Assembly: GCF_000472785.1 (NCBI RefSeq)
Contig: NZ_AXAL01000011.1
Coordinates: 62,001 to 126,000 of the forward strand
Reading direction: 5' to 3'
DNA: 64,000 nucleotides
Origin: Mesorhizobium loti CJ3sym
Lineage (GTDB): Bacteria > Pseudomonadota > Alphaproteobacteria > Rhizobiales > Rhizobiaceae
This document shows positions 16,705 through 25,984 of this stretch, piece by piece; within the stretch, counting starts at the first letter, position 1, and the number at the start of each line of letters is the position of its first letter. A program made the translations under genes and the position numbers. The notes below the pieces were generated by a model. That model was not told where the DNA came from. It worked only from the letters and a program-made list of their open reading frames with translations, and ran no database searches.

Positions 16705-17748
16705 TCAGCCATCCAGCGGATGGCCGCAGGAATGCCGCACCACCAGCCGGCACGGCAGTTTTCGAATGCCTGGCGCGGCGGGCTGGCCACCGACCAGTGA
16801 AAGCAGGGTCAGGCCTGCCTCGCGCCCGAGGGCGACAAGGTTCATGTCGACCGAGGTCAGTGGTGGGCGCGTCGCTTCGGCGACAATCTCCCAATTGTCG
16901 AAGCCGATAACGCCGACATCACCGGGAACGCTCAAACCGCGCTCGCGCAACGCGTCGATGACGCCGCGCGCGATCTGGTCGTTGCCGCAGAAGACAGCGT
17001 CCGGCCTTTCGCTTTTCCCATCGAAAAGGATCGTCACCGCCTCATGGCCCCAGGCTTCCGACCAGGAGCCGAGCAGCGGCTCGGTGACCGGCAGGCCGTT
17101 TTCCGCGAGCACGTCGCGATAAGCCTGGGCGCGGGCATGAACCACGGCAAAGCTCGCCGGTCCGCTGACATGGGCGATGCGCCGCCGGCCAAGCCGGCAG
17201 AAATGTTCGACCGCCAGGCGCGCGCCGCCGGCATCGTCGGAGACGAAGGCGACGGCGTCGGGATCGGGCTGGGTGAAGGCATAGATCACCGGGATGCGCA
17301 GATTGGCGAGATCGACCGGCAGATGGCGGTCGATGCGCTTGCCGGTGGCGATGATGCCGTCGACGCGCTTGTCGAGCATGGCCTCGACATGCAACTGGCC
17401 GAGACGCGGGTCCTCCTCGACATTGCACAGGAACACCGAGACGCCATTGTCGACCAGCGCGTCCGAAATACCCGACATCAGCGGCAGCGAGAAGCGGCCA
17501 TAGGTATCGTTGGTGAGCAGGCCGACGGTGAAGGAGCGGCTCCTGAGCAGGCTCTGCGCCAGGCTGTTGGGGCGGAAGCCGAGGCTGCGCGCCGTCTCGC
17601 GGATGCGCTCGCGGGTCTCGGCGGTCATGCGCCCCTGGTCGTTGAGCGCCTTCGAGGCGGTGGCCACGCTGACGCCGGCCTGCGCCGCCACGTCACGCAA
17701 GGTGACGGGCTTGGGGAAAACCGAAACAGGCTGATCGTCCGATGCCAT
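16705..17748 (-). CDS. LacI family transcriptional regulator
   Basis: 347 aa. The N-terminal helix-turn-helix and hinge read VTLRDVAAQAGVSVATASKA, then RIRETARSLGFRPNSLAQSL. The effector domain (about residues 75-345) is of the periplasmic-binding type (FTVGLLTNDTYGRFSLPLMS, CGNDQIARGVIDALRERGLS, VIGFDNWEI). It probably represses the operon formed with the downstream transporter and GH127 genes and responds to an arabinose-containing sugar. Two near-identical candidate operators lie 17-110 bp upstream of its start, which fits autoregulation plus operon control. Confidence 0.92.
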   Translation of the reverse strand: MASDDQPVSVFPKPVTLRDVAAQAGVSVATASKALNDQGRMTAETRERIRETARSLGFRPNSLAQSLLRSRSFTVGLLTNDTYGRFSLPLMSGISDALVDNGVSVFLCNVEEDPRLGQLHVEAMLDKRVDGIIATGKRIDRHLPVDLANLRIPVIYAFTQPDPDAVAFVSDDAGGARLAVEHFCRLGRRRIAHVSGPASFAVVHARAQAYRDVLAENGLPVTEPLLGSWSEAWGHEAVTILFDGKSERPDAVFCGNDQIARGVIDALRERGLSVPGDVGVIGFDNWEIVAEATRPPLTSVDMNLVALGREAGLTLLSLVGGQPAAPGIRKLPCRLVVRHSCGHPLDG

Positions 17749-17764
17749 CGCGCCGAGGAATCCT

Positions 17765-17785
17765 GAGTTGGGAAAAGGTTTTCTC
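17765..17785. promoter_or_regulatory. Candidate LacI operator O1
   Basis: This 21-bp site contains the dyad GAAAA-GG-TTTTC and begins GAGTTGG. It matches the site at 17838-17858, read on the other strand, at 18 of 21 positions. It lies 17 bp upstream of the lacI start codon, where bound repressor would block transcription. The repressor assignment is inference. Confidence 0.65.
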
Positions 17786-17837
17786 TTAGCGGCCGGAATA
17801 AGGCCCGGCCATTGGCCGAACCCGATCGAAACTGTTT

Positions 17838-17858
17838 GGAAAAACCTTTTCTCAACTC
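17838..17858. promoter_or_regulatory. Candidate LacI operator O2
   Basis: Inverted second copy of the 21-bp element, with dyad AAAA-CC-TTTT. Its centre is 68 bp from that of O1, leaving room for a promoter between them and for DNA looping by a tetrameric or paired-dimer repressor. Confidence 0.65.
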
Positions 17859-17884
17859 AAGGCTAGGCCAGATCAGGCGAGTGT

Positions 17885-18820
17885 TCAAGGGGAAAGTGGC
17901 AGTGGTCCCGTCGGTGGGAAGAGAAAGGGCCGAGGCTCGCGCCGCTGGATCGTCGCTTCGATCCATGCGGTGACCGCCGCGATGCGAGCGAGGTGGCGCA
18001 GGTCGGGATGCGTCAGCAGCCATAGTTCGCGCGCGGGGAATGGATGGCCGTCCTCCGGCATACGCGCAAGTCCCGCGATACGGTCGGCAACAATGCAGGG
18101 CAGCAGCGAGCGGCCAAGGCCTGCGAGGATCGCCTGCAGCAGCGGTTCGGCATCGTTGACGACGAGCTGGGCATAACGATCCTTGCGGGCGACGCCGGCA
18201 ATCCAGCGCGGCTGCGGCAGAGACGCCATGCCGTCCTCATAGGTCAGCCAGGGCAGATCCGTGATCTGCCGGGGCAAATCGGGCGCCGACAGGTGGCTCG
18301 CGGCATAGGCGGCATAGGCGAGCGTGCCGATGCGCCGGGCGATGATCCGGCTGCCGGTTTCGGGTCCGGGCCGAGCGAGCCGCAGCGCGATATCAGCCTC
18401 GCGGCGGGTCAGGCTGACATCATGGGGGTCGGCGACCAGTTCCAGCCGCAATCCCGGATGGCGCACGACAAGATCGGCAACAGCGGGGATCAGCACCCGG
18501 TTGATCAGGACGGGCACGGCGGTGACCCGCACCGTGCCGCTGATCTCGCTGTCGGCGCCCTTGACCGCGAGCGTCAGGCCACCGATCTCGGCCTCCACGG
18601 CTTCCGCACGGTCTGCAGCGATCTCGCCGGCCTGCGTCGGTCGCATCTCGCCCGCTGCAGCGCGCTCGAACAGCCGCGCGCCGAGCGTGCGTTCGATCGC
18701 CCGCAGGCGCCGTGCCACCGTCGTTGGATCAAGGCCGAGCCGGCGGCCGGCCGCGGCGAAGGAGCCGTCGCGCTTCAGTGCCAGGACGTAGCGCAGGTCG
18801 TTCCAGTCAATGTCGTGCAT
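17885..18820 (-). CDS. LysR family transcriptional regulator
   Basis: 311 aa. The DNA-binding domain reads MHDIDWNDLRYVLALKRDGS, then GLDPTTVARRLRAIERTLG; the start is the only good Met before the helix. This subgroup (DWNDLRY...RDGSFAAAGR) is common in rhizobia and often regulates a neighbouring transporter or oxidoreductase. The effector domain spans about residue 90-295. It is divergent from the TauE/SafE gene 163 bp away, its most likely target, and a 6-bp-arm dyad at 18847-18870 lies in that spacer. Confidence 0.88.
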   Translation of the reverse strand: MHDIDWNDLRYVLALKRDGSFAAAGRRLGLDPTTVARRLRAIERTLGARLFERAAAGEMRPTQAGEIAADRAEAVEAEIGGLTLAVKGADSEISGTVRVTAVPVLINRVLIPAVADLVVRHPGLRLELVADPHDVSLTRREADIALRLARPGPETGSRIIARRIGTLAYAAYAASHLSAPDLPRQITDLPWLTYEDGMASLPQPRWIAGVARKDRYAQLVVNDAEPLLQAILAGLGRSLLPCIVADRIAGLARMPEDGHPFPARELWLLTHPDLRHLARIAAVTAWIEATIQRREPRPFLFPPTGPLPLSP

Positions 18821-18846
18821 TTTTGCAGCTCTATCAGGTGATCTTT

Positions 18847-18870
18847 CAGCATGAAGCTGCGAGAATGCTG
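18847..18870. promoter_or_regulatory. Candidate regulatory dyad between LysR and TauE genes
   Basis: CAGCAT and ATGCTG form perfect 6-bp inverted arms separated by 12 bp, 27 bp from the lysR start. A flanking GCAGCT/AGCTGC pair overlaps it. Role as a LysR site is inferred from position. Confidence 0.35.
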
Positions 18871-18983
18871 CGCTAAGGTTGCCGTGTCCATCGCTGGAGA
18901 GACACCGTGATCCATGCCGAAGACCTCGCCCCTGAATTCCATCTCAGGACCGCGCCGAAGAACCCAGCCGGCACCGGCCGGAT

Positions 18984-19757
18984 ATGAGCATGGCCGATCT
19001 GTCGATCGCCGGCCACTCCGGCGGCGAGGTGCTGTTCCTGCTGGCTGCCGCCTTCATCGCCGGCTTCGCCCGCGGCTTTTCCGGTTTCGGCGCGGCGCTG
19101 ATCTTCATGCCGCTGGCAAGCTCGGTCATCGGGCCGCAATCGTCAGCGCCGCTGCTGCTGATCATCGATGCGGTCGCCGCGCTCGGACTGCTGCCGCGTG
19201 GCTGGCTGCTGGCGGACCGGCCCAGCGTCGGCACGATGACGCTGGGCGCGCTGGTCGGCGTGCCGCTCGGCACCTATGCGCTGGCGCGGATGGATCCATT
19301 GACGCTGCGCTGGAGTATCGTGCTGTTGGTGGTGCTGCTGCTTGGCCTTTTGATGTCGGGCTGGCGTTACCATGGTCGTCCCGCCACGCCGCTGACGATC
19401 GGCGTCGGTGGGCTTGCCGGCTTCTTCTCCGGCGCCGCCCAGGTCGGCGGCCCGCCGGTGGTGGCGTATTGGCTTGGCGGGGGTGGCAATGGCGTGGTGG
19501 TGCGCGCCAACATCGTGCTCTATTTCGCCATATCGAGTGCGCTGACCGGGGCAAGCTATCTGGCGGGAGGATTGATCACCCGGCCGGTTCTTGTCCTGGC
19601 GCTGGTGACGGGCCCGTTCTACGGGTTCGGCCTCTATCTCGGCTCGCTTGTGTTTGGCCAGACAAGTGAGCGCGGTTATCGCTGGGCCTGCTATGGCCTC
19701 ATTGCCATGGCGTCGATCGTCAGCCTCCCCGTGCTGGATCCGATCCTGGGTCGGTGA
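18984..19757 (+). CDS. TauE/SafE family sulfite or anion exporter
   Basis: 257 aa with about seven to eight hydrophobic spans. The family signature is seen twice: FIAGFARGFSGFGAALIFMP near the N-terminus and GLAGFFSGAAQVGGPPVVAYW in the middle. TauE/SafE proteins export sulfite, sulfoacetate or related organosulfur anions; the substrate here is unknown. The start could be ATG 18984 or 18990. It is divergent from a LysR gene that probably controls it. A second TauE-family gene is at 51500. Confidence 0.87.
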   Translation: MSMADLSIAGHSGGEVLFLLAAAFIAGFARGFSGFGAALIFMPLASSVIGPQSSAPLLLIIDAVAALGLLPRGWLLADRPSVGTMTLGALVGVPLGTYALARMDPLTLRWSIVLLVVLLLGLLMSGWRYHGRPATPLTIGVGGLAGFFSGAAQVGGPPVVAYWLGGGGNGVVVRANIVLYFAISSALTGASYLAGGLITRPVLVLALVTGPFYGFGLYLGSLVFGQTSERGYRWACYGLIAMASIVSLPVLDPILGR

Positions 19758-19876
19758 GTGGCGCCTGCCGAAAAAGCGATGCCGCAACGATGCTCACAGC
19801 ATTTTTCAACGTGCCGACAGAACCCGCTTTGCGTTTAACTTTTCCGCAAGCATTTGCCCGTTAGGTCGACGGCAAT

Positions 19877-19952
19877 GGCCTCGTGGCGGAGCGGCTACGC
19901 TGGAGACTGCAAATCTCTGAAGCCTCGGTTCGATCCCGAGGCGAGGCCTCCA
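19877..19952 (+). tRNA. tRNA-Cys (anticodon GCA)
   Basis: Acceptor arms GGCCTCG and CGAGGCC pair perfectly and are followed by T and an encoded CCA. The anticodon arm is GGAGA-CTGCAAA-TCTCT with GCA at the centre. The T arm carries GGTTCGATCC. A D arm (GCGG, loop AGCGGCTA, CGC) is present. Between the 5-bp T stem and the acceptor strand there is one base more than the usual spacing (a 6-bp T stem or a bulged G), which is unusual for a functional tRNA. Confidence 0.85.
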
Positions 19953-20097
19953 AAAATACCATAGCGAAGAAGCCGCGCCGGGTGCGTGAAAGCTGCCTTA
20001 CTTGCATTTGGCATGCAGGGCGCCCGCGAAAAGAGTGCTATGGAAAGGGGCGTGAGCACGCTCGCTCCGACTTTCCCCGACATTCGAGGTCATTTTC

Positions 20098-20304
20098 GTG
20101 CGTGAACCGTCGCTGCTGCCCGTCTTTGGAAAACTTGGCGCCAAGGCACGCGCTGCCGTCGCGGTGGCACAGGTCCGGCCGGTGGGCATTGCCTTGCGCC
20201 TGCGGGGGCTTCTCACCGCGCATGGCGGCATGGCGCTGAAAATTTCGGTTGTCGCCTGGACGGTGTCGGTCCTTGGCGTGGTCTTCTTCATGATGCAGGG
20301 CTGA
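20098..20304 (+). CDS. Small hypothetical membrane-anchored protein (68 aa)
   Basis: GTG start with GAGG about 9 bp upstream. The product has a basic, alanine-rich N-terminal half (KLGAKARAAVAVAQVRPVGI) and a single hydrophobic C-terminal span (ISVVAWTVSVLGVVFFMMQG), the arrangement of a tail-anchored protein. No family is recognised. It is 5 bp upstream of the next small gene, so the two are probably co-transcribed. Confidence 0.5.
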   Translation: MREPSLLPVFGKLGAKARAAVAVAQVRPVGIALRLRGLLTAHGGMALKISVVAWTVSVLGVVFFMMQG

Positions 20305-20309
20305 GACGC

Positions 20310-20501
20310 ATGGCCAACCGCTACGCACTGCGCATGGATCTGCCCCAGAGCTTTGCCATCATCGATGTCTTCACCGGCCAGCCAGCGGTGGTCCGGCAAA
20401 AAGTGATGGTCGGCATGAGCCCGCGCGAAGCCAATGCCATGCTCGATCAGATGAATGTCCGCGACGTCAGGCGCCGGGAGAGGGCGGAGCGCAAGGATTG
20501 A
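20310..20501 (+). CDS. Small hypothetical protein (63 aa)
   Basis: A short soluble protein (MANRYALRMDLPQSFAIIDV, then a helical REANAMLDQMNVRDVRRRER tail). It resembles small conserved rhizobial proteins of unknown function, with a beta-strand-rich front and a charged helix. It is coupled closely to the 68-aa gene upstream and is followed by another small gene, forming a run of short genes before groESL. Confidence 0.55.
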   Translation: MANRYALRMDLPQSFAIIDVFTGQPAVVRQKVMVGMSPREANAMLDQMNVRDVRRRERAERKD

Positions 20502-20565
20502 AACGCTGCGGCTGTCAGTTCAAAGGGGGGCCAAGACCCCGCCGAACCAAAACCGGAGAATTCCT

Positions 20566-20790
20566 GTGAGAGCGAGCCTGAGGCGAAAGATACTGGAGGT
20601 CTGCGACCGCAAGATCTCCGAGAAGGGGCCTACCGTCGGCGTGTCGTTCTACGCGTTTTTCGCCAACAGGAATGACGACCCCGAACTGCTGATGGAAGCA
20701 GCGGAATGGTGGATCAGAACCCACCGCCTCGATCATTTCGAAAAGGCCGCGAAGATACGGACGATGGTCGAGAACATGGACCTCGGCTGA
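20566..20790 (+). CDS. Small hypothetical protein (74 aa)
   Basis: GTG 20566 is chosen as start because CCGGAGAA lies 9 bp upstream; an ATG 111 bp earlier would overlap the preceding gene. The product is soluble and helical (LRRKILEVCDRKISEKG, ELLMEAAEWWIRTHRLDHFE). No family is recognised. It is convergent with the DUF1488 gene, whose stop codon abuts its own. Confidence 0.55.
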   Translation: MRASLRRKILEVCDRKISEKGPTVGVSFYAFFANRNDDPELLMEAAEWWIRTHRLDHFEKAAKIRTMVENMDLG

Positions 20791-21057
20791 TCAGCCGAAG
20801 TCGGCGGCCGTTAGCACATACATGCTCTTGCGGGTGCGGTCATAGGCCTTGGACGCCACGTCGCGGATGGCGCTGCTCTGCGTGTCGAATGTGGCGAGGT
20901 AGCCTGCCTCATTGGCAGCGGTTGCGGGCTGCATCCTGGTCATGGCATCGGCGGCAACCGAGAAGGAAATCTGGAACATGCCGTCATGGCCGACGAAACG
21001 GATGCGCTTGCCGGCTTCGTCATAGCTGCGGCTGCGGTTGGGGAAGGTCAGGCTCAT
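20791..21057 (-). CDS. DUF1488 family protein
   Basis: 88 aa. The N-terminal pattern MSLTFPNRSRSYDEAGKRIR followed by FVGHDGMFQISFSVAADAM is typical of DUF1488, a family of small proteins widespread in rhizobia and without known function. It is translationally coupled to the basic 88-aa protein encoded just upstream (ATGA overlap at 21054-21057). Confidence 0.78.
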   Translation of the reverse strand: MSLTFPNRSRSYDEAGKRIRFVGHDGMFQISFSVAADAMTRMQPATAANEAGYLATFDTQSSAIRDVASKAYDRTRKSMYVLTAADFG

Positions 21058-21320
21058 GTCTTGGCCCCCGTCTTGGCCTCTGTCGCGGCAGCCTTCTTGG
21101 TCACCCGCTTCTTCTTCGGCGTCGGGTTCAGGGCTTCAGCGATACGGTCGGCCTCTTCCTTGGCCAGCCGCAAACCCCTGAGCTTTGCCGTCTTGATCTC
21201 CCTTGCCTTCGCCTCGGACATGTATTCGGCGGTTGCCTTGTTTTTCTCCGCTGTCTTTTTCTGCTTGTCGACAAAGCGGGCTTCAGCTTTTTCCATGATC
21301 GTCTGATTGCCTTCGGCCAT
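21054..21320 (-). CDS. Lysine/alanine-rich small protein
   Basis: 88 aa, almost entirely charged helix (KAEARFVDKQKKTAEKNKAT, AKAREIKTAKLRGLRLAKEE) with a basic C-terminal tail (PKKKRVTKKAAATEAKTGAK). Such a tail suggests nucleic-acid contact, as in small histone-like proteins, but this is composition only. It is the first gene of a two-gene unit with DUF1488 and is divergent from groESL. Confidence 0.65.
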   Translation of the reverse strand: MAEGNQTIMEKAEARFVDKQKKTAEKNKATAEYMSEAKAREIKTAKLRGLRLAKEEADRIAEALNPTPKKKRVTKKAAATEAKTGAKT

Positions 21321-21456
21321 CGAACAAATCTCCCTTGGGTTTGAAATCGTGAAAGTGAACTTGTCCGATAAATAGGCACTCGACCGGCAAAATTCAATTT
21401 TTTGAATTATTTAGTCCCATGGCGATATCACGAAACCGCCGCCCGAAATAATACTT

Positions 21457-21485
21457 TTGAATATTTAACGGCCTGCCTGAATAAT
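21457..21485 (+). promoter_or_regulatory. groESL promoter
   Basis: TTGAAT (21457-21462) and AATAAT (21480-21485) are separated by exactly 17 bp and sit immediately upstream of the CIRCE element, the usual arrangement for an HrcA-repressed groE operon. Sequence match is good to the vegetative sigma-70 consensus. Confidence 0.65.
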
Positions 21486-21487
21486 TT

Positions 21488-21514
21488 TTGGCACTCCTAT
21501 CTATCGAGTGCCAA
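21488..21514. promoter_or_regulatory. CIRCE element (HrcA operator)
   Basis: TTGGCACTC-N9-GAGTGCCAA is a perfect 9-bp inverted repeat and differs from the CIRCE consensus (TTAGCACTC-N9-GAGTGCTAA) at one position per arm, symmetrically. It lies 54 bp upstream of groES, directly after the -10 box. It predicts HrcA-mediated heat-inducible control of this groESL copy. Confidence 0.93.
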
Positions 21515-21568
21515 TGCGCCTATATGGTGGGCATGGGCCGCCTATGCTGGCCCCAGAAGGAAGTTCCC

Positions 21569-21922
21569 ATGAAGTTTCGGCCACTCCACGACCGCGTCGT
21601 CATCCGGCGCGCCGAAGGCGACACCAAATCCAAGGGCGGCATCATCATACCCGACAATGCCAAGGAAAAGCCGCAAGAAGGCGAAGTCATCGCTGTCGGC
21701 CCCGGCGCACGCGACGAAAGCGGCGCGCTTGTTCCGCTCGACGTCAAGGCAGGCGACTTCATCCTGTTCGGCAAATGGTCGGGCACCGAGGTCAAGATCG
21801 ACGGCGAGGACCTTCTGATCATGAAGGAAGCCGACATTATGGGCGTGGTCGATAAGAGCGAGACGGCCGCCACCGAGAGGACCGGTGCTGCCAAGACCGT
21901 GCCCGCCAAGAAGGCCGCCTGA
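21569..21922 (+). CDS. groES: Co-chaperonin GroES
   Basis: Starting at ATG 21569 ([20 protein letters not shown]), with AGAAGGAAG upstream, the product is 117 aa. The mobile loop ([19 protein letters not shown]) and the rest of the roof fold are intact to about residue 95. A 20-residue Ala/Lys/Thr-rich tail ([17 protein letters not shown]) follows, longer than the usual 95-104 residues. It forms the heptameric lid for the GroEL encoded next. The gene is preceded by CIRCE. Rhizobia usually carry several groESL copies; this may be an accessory one. Confidence 0.95.
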   Translation: MKFRPLHDRVVIRRAEGDTKSKGGIIIPDNAKEKPQEGEVIAVGPGARDESGALVPLDVKAGDFILFGKWSGTEVKIDGEDLLIMKEADIMGVVDKSETAATERTGAAKTVPAKKAA

Positions 21923-21997
21923 TCAGTGCATCGCGTGTCCTTCGGGACGCTGCAAGACTTAGAGACGACAGCGCTGCGCGTTCCGCGTGGCGACTGA

Positions 21998-23659
<1,662 letters not shown>

Positions 23660-23660
23660 C

Positions 23661-23780
23661 GATTCAGGTGAGGCCGGCCTGCAAACGGCGGTTTCCTGCG
23701 CTTCCAGTGCTCACGTACCCAAAGTACGCTCCGCTCCGGTTCTCGGAAACCACCGTTTTCGACTCGGCCTGACCTGAATC
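23661..23780. repeat. Long imperfect palindrome downstream of groEL
   Basis: Outer arms GATTCAGGTGAGGCCG and CGGCCTGACCTGAATC pair at 15 of 16 positions. Inner arms around CGGTTTCC and GGAAACCACCG continue the dyad. The core carries GTGCTCACGTAC and AGTACGCTCCGCTCC. A related element lies at 25985-26105, also directly after a gene. It could fold the groEL transcript end and act as terminator or stabiliser. Confidence 0.7.
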
Positions 23781-23863
23781 CTCTACGCCGGCTCTAAGTG
23801 CCGGGACTACCGCCGGGGGATTCTCTCCCGGCGCGCAAGGCCTCTAGCCCAGGAGACGGATCC

Positions 23864-24022
23864 ATGATCACGTTCGTGCGGAAGCCAGAGACGGTCGTCA
23901 CGACCGAAAAGACCGAGGAAAGCCGCTTCGACCGCATCCGCAGGATTGCCGCCGACAAGCACAAGAAATCCGATTCCGACACGGCAACGCCACCAAAGGG
24001 CGAGCCCAAGCGCCCGATGTAA
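23864..24022 (+). CDS. Small hypothetical protein (52 aa)
   Basis: ATG 23864 has AGGAGA 8 bp upstream. The product is short, highly charged and without membrane span (MITFVRKPETVVTTEKTEES, then ADKHKKSDSDTATPPKGEPK). It is probably intrinsically disordered. No family is recognised. It stands alone after groESL. Confidence 0.5.
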   Translation: MITFVRKPETVVTTEKTEESRFDRIRRIAADKHKKSDSDTATPPKGEPKRPM

Positions 24023-24239
24023 GACGCGGCAGCACTGCGATCAGAGCGCGACTTGCGATCGCCGGAAGCAGCCGGCCGCGTGGTCGTTGACGATGCCGAC
24101 TGCCTGGATCCACCCTGATCCCGTCACCCGATACTGTGGCGAACCGGCGCCACGGTCCAGTCCACACCGCGCTGGTCGATCATGGCATGCACCGGCGAAT
24201 GGTCCATCTCGGTCATGATGCCGCCTGCCGCCGTGCGGC

Positions 24240-24345
24240 CGGCCTCGGCGCGCCGGATCGAATCAGTCAGAAGATGCCATTCAGCACGCGCCGGTCATCG
24301 ACACGCGGCACGGACGGTGCGCCTGCAGGAGGCCGCTGGCGGGCA
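24240..24345 (-). pseudogene. Relic of an IS5-family transposase N-terminus
   Basis: On the minus strand, 24270-24311 reads VPRVDDRRVLNGIF, followed by a TGA and then LIRSGAP. This matches the N-terminal signature of IS5-family transposases (RVDDRRVLNGIFWVLRSGAPW), with the Trp codon changed to TGA. Flanking codons decay into unrelated sequence and no terminal repeats are visible, so this is an old fragment. It accounts for part of the 411-bp gap before the AraC-type gene; the rest of that gap shows nothing else. Confidence 0.65.
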
Positions 24346-24433
24346 CTGGTTGATCCCACGTCGAACCGCAAGATCGGTCGAGCGTGTCATGCATGGGAGC
24401 GCCTATCTGGTGTTGCCACGGAGGAAGAGACGT

Positions 24434-25318
24434 TTGAAGGCGGCACTTGAGAACTATCATGCCCGGATGCAACGGGTGCTGGACCACATAGACCGGCACC
24501 TGGATGGCGATCTGGATCTGGAAGCATTGAGCGGCGTCGCGGCGTTCTCGAAATATCATTTCCACCGGCAGTTCACCTCAACCTTCGGGGTGTCCGTGCA
24601 TCGCTATGTCCAGCTCGCCCGCATGAAGCGGGCTTCATACAGGCTTGCTGGAAGCGACGCCGAAAGCGTCACCGACATAGCGATGGACGCCGGTTACGAC
24701 GCACCGGATGCCTTTGCCCGCGCCTTCCGGCAACGGTTTGGGCAATCGCCTTCGTCGTTCCGGAAATCTCCCGACTGGGGGGCGTGGCTCATGGCCTTCG
24801 GGCCCTTCGACAAAGCAAGGAACACGCTCATGCAGATAATCTTCGAACCAGGCGACGTGATGATCCGCGATGTGGCGCCAACGCCGGTGGCTGTCATGGA
24901 GCATCGCGGCGACCGGTCGACGCTCCAGGACACCATCCAGCGGTTCATCGCCTGGCGTAAGGCCCACGGCCTGTCGCCCCAGACAAGCCCGACCTTCAAC
25001 ATCTTCCGTTCCGAAAGGGAGCCGGCGATCGCGGCCGACTACAGCATGGACATTTGCGTCGGCACCGACCAGCCCATCGAGGCGAATGACGGGCAGATGA
25101 AGGCCGGCGTCATTCCCGGCGGACGCTGCGCGGTGCTGCGCTATCCCGGCAACACCAACAATCTCGAGCCCGCGGCACTCTACCTTTATCGTGAATGGCT
25201 GCCGGCCAGCGGCGAGGAAGTGCGCGACTTCCCGGTCTATTGCCAACGACACCTGTCCCTCGTCGCGGAAGGGCCGCTGCACGAAGTGGTCGTTGAGCTC
25301 TTTCTGCCTCTGAAATAG
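24434..25318 (+). CDS. AraC family regulator with GyrI-like C-terminal domain
   Basis: 294 aa from TTG 24434, preferred because GGAGGAAGAG precedes it and the product then begins at the conserved LKAALENYHARMQRVLDHI; ATG 24389 would add 15 residues. Residues about 10-110 are the two-helix-turn-helix AraC domain (FSKYHFHRQFTSTFGVSVHR, VTDIAMDAGYDAPDAFARAF). Residues about 135-290 are a GyrI/Rob-type ligand-binding domain (DVMIRDVAPTPVAVMEHRGD). It is probably a drug- or small-molecule-responsive activator; no obvious target is adjacent. Confidence 0.88.
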   Translation: MKAALENYHARMQRVLDHIDRHLDGDLDLEALSGVAAFSKYHFHRQFTSTFGVSVHRYVQLARMKRASYRLAGSDAESVTDIAMDAGYDAPDAFARAFRQRFGQSPSSFRKSPDWGAWLMAFGPFDKARNTLMQIIFEPGDVMIRDVAPTPVAVMEHRGDRSTLQDTIQRFIAWRKAHGLSPQTSPTFNIFRSEREPAIAADYSMDICVGTDQPIEANDGQMKAGVIPGGRCAVLRYPGNTNNLEPAALYLYREWLPASGEEVRDFPVYCQRHLSLVAEGPLHEVVVELFLPLK

Positions 25319-25480
25319 CGCCGACAATAGCGGCTTGTCGCTAAGTGTGCGGCAATCCTGATCTTGCGGCTTTCGCCGGGGATGGAATTCACGCTAGTGT
25401 CATCCCGTGGTCGTTTGGTGCGGAGCTTGCCGGATTGGCAGCGTGTCGAAGCAACCGCGTTCTCAGTTCGGAGACAAGCC

Positions 25481-25978
25481 ATGTTTGCGGCCAAGGCCAT
25501 CGACACCTCTGACAAGGCGGCGTTCTACCGCGACCTCGCCACGCAGTTGAAGGCGCTGCTCGACGGCGAAAGCGACTCGATCGCCAATGCCGCCAACACC
25601 GCCGCACTCATTTTCCAGATGGTGCCCGACCTCAACTGGGCCGGCTTCTATTTCCTGGCCTCCGACGAGGAAATGGTGCTCGGGCCCTTCCAGGGCAAGC
25701 CGGCCTGCGTGCGCATCGCCGTCGGCAAGGGCGTGTGCGGAACGGCGGTCGAACTCGGCACCTCGATGCTGATCAAGGACGTGCATGATTTTCCCGGCCA
25801 CATCGCCTGTGATGCCGACTCGCGCTCGGAACTGGTCGTGCTGCTCGAAGACGATGAAGGCGTCTTCGGCGTGCTCGATCTCGACAGCCCGCTTCCCGGC
25901 CGCTTCGACAAGGCCGACCAGGCCGGCATCGAAAAGCTGGCGGCGATCTATGCCGCGTCGAGCTCGTTCGAGGATTGA
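25481..25978 (+). CDS. msrC: Free methionine-(R)-sulfoxide reductase (GAF domain)
   Basis: 165 aa from ATG 25481, forming one GAF domain. The three cysteines of fRMsr enzymes are present in the expected places: PACVRIAVGKGVCGTAV (two Cys ten residues apart) and HIACDADSRSE, together with NWAGFYF and GVLDLDSP. The enzyme reduces free Met-R-sulfoxide in the cytoplasm using thioredoxin-type electrons, an oxidative-stress repair role. It is monocistronic and is followed by a palindromic repeat related to the one after groEL. Confidence 0.92.
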   Translation: MFAAKAIDTSDKAAFYRDLATQLKALLDGESDSIANAANTAALIFQMVPDLNWAGFYFLASDEEMVLGPFQGKPACVRIAVGKGVCGTAVELGTSMLIKDVHDFPGHIACDADSRSELVVLLEDDEGVFGVLDLDSPLPGRFDKADQAGIEKLAAIYAASSSFED

Positions 25979-25984
25979 GGGATG

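Noticed and set aside
14932..16800. 622-codon open frame on the plus strand across the binding-protein gene
   Set aside because: Antisense to the binding-protein and permease genes and passes through the palindromic repeat; no start signal and no recognisable domain.
13334..17748. Missing ATP-binding gene as a sign of a broken sugar importer
   Set aside because: CUT1 operons often lack the ATPase and share one encoded elsewhere; both permeases and the binding protein are intact.
19876..19952. Reading the tRNA as tRNA-His because of the extra base at the acceptor side
   Set aside because: The anticodon loop is CTGCAAA, giving GCA (Cys); the extra base lies at the T-stem junction, not as a G-1:C73 pair with a GTG anticodon.
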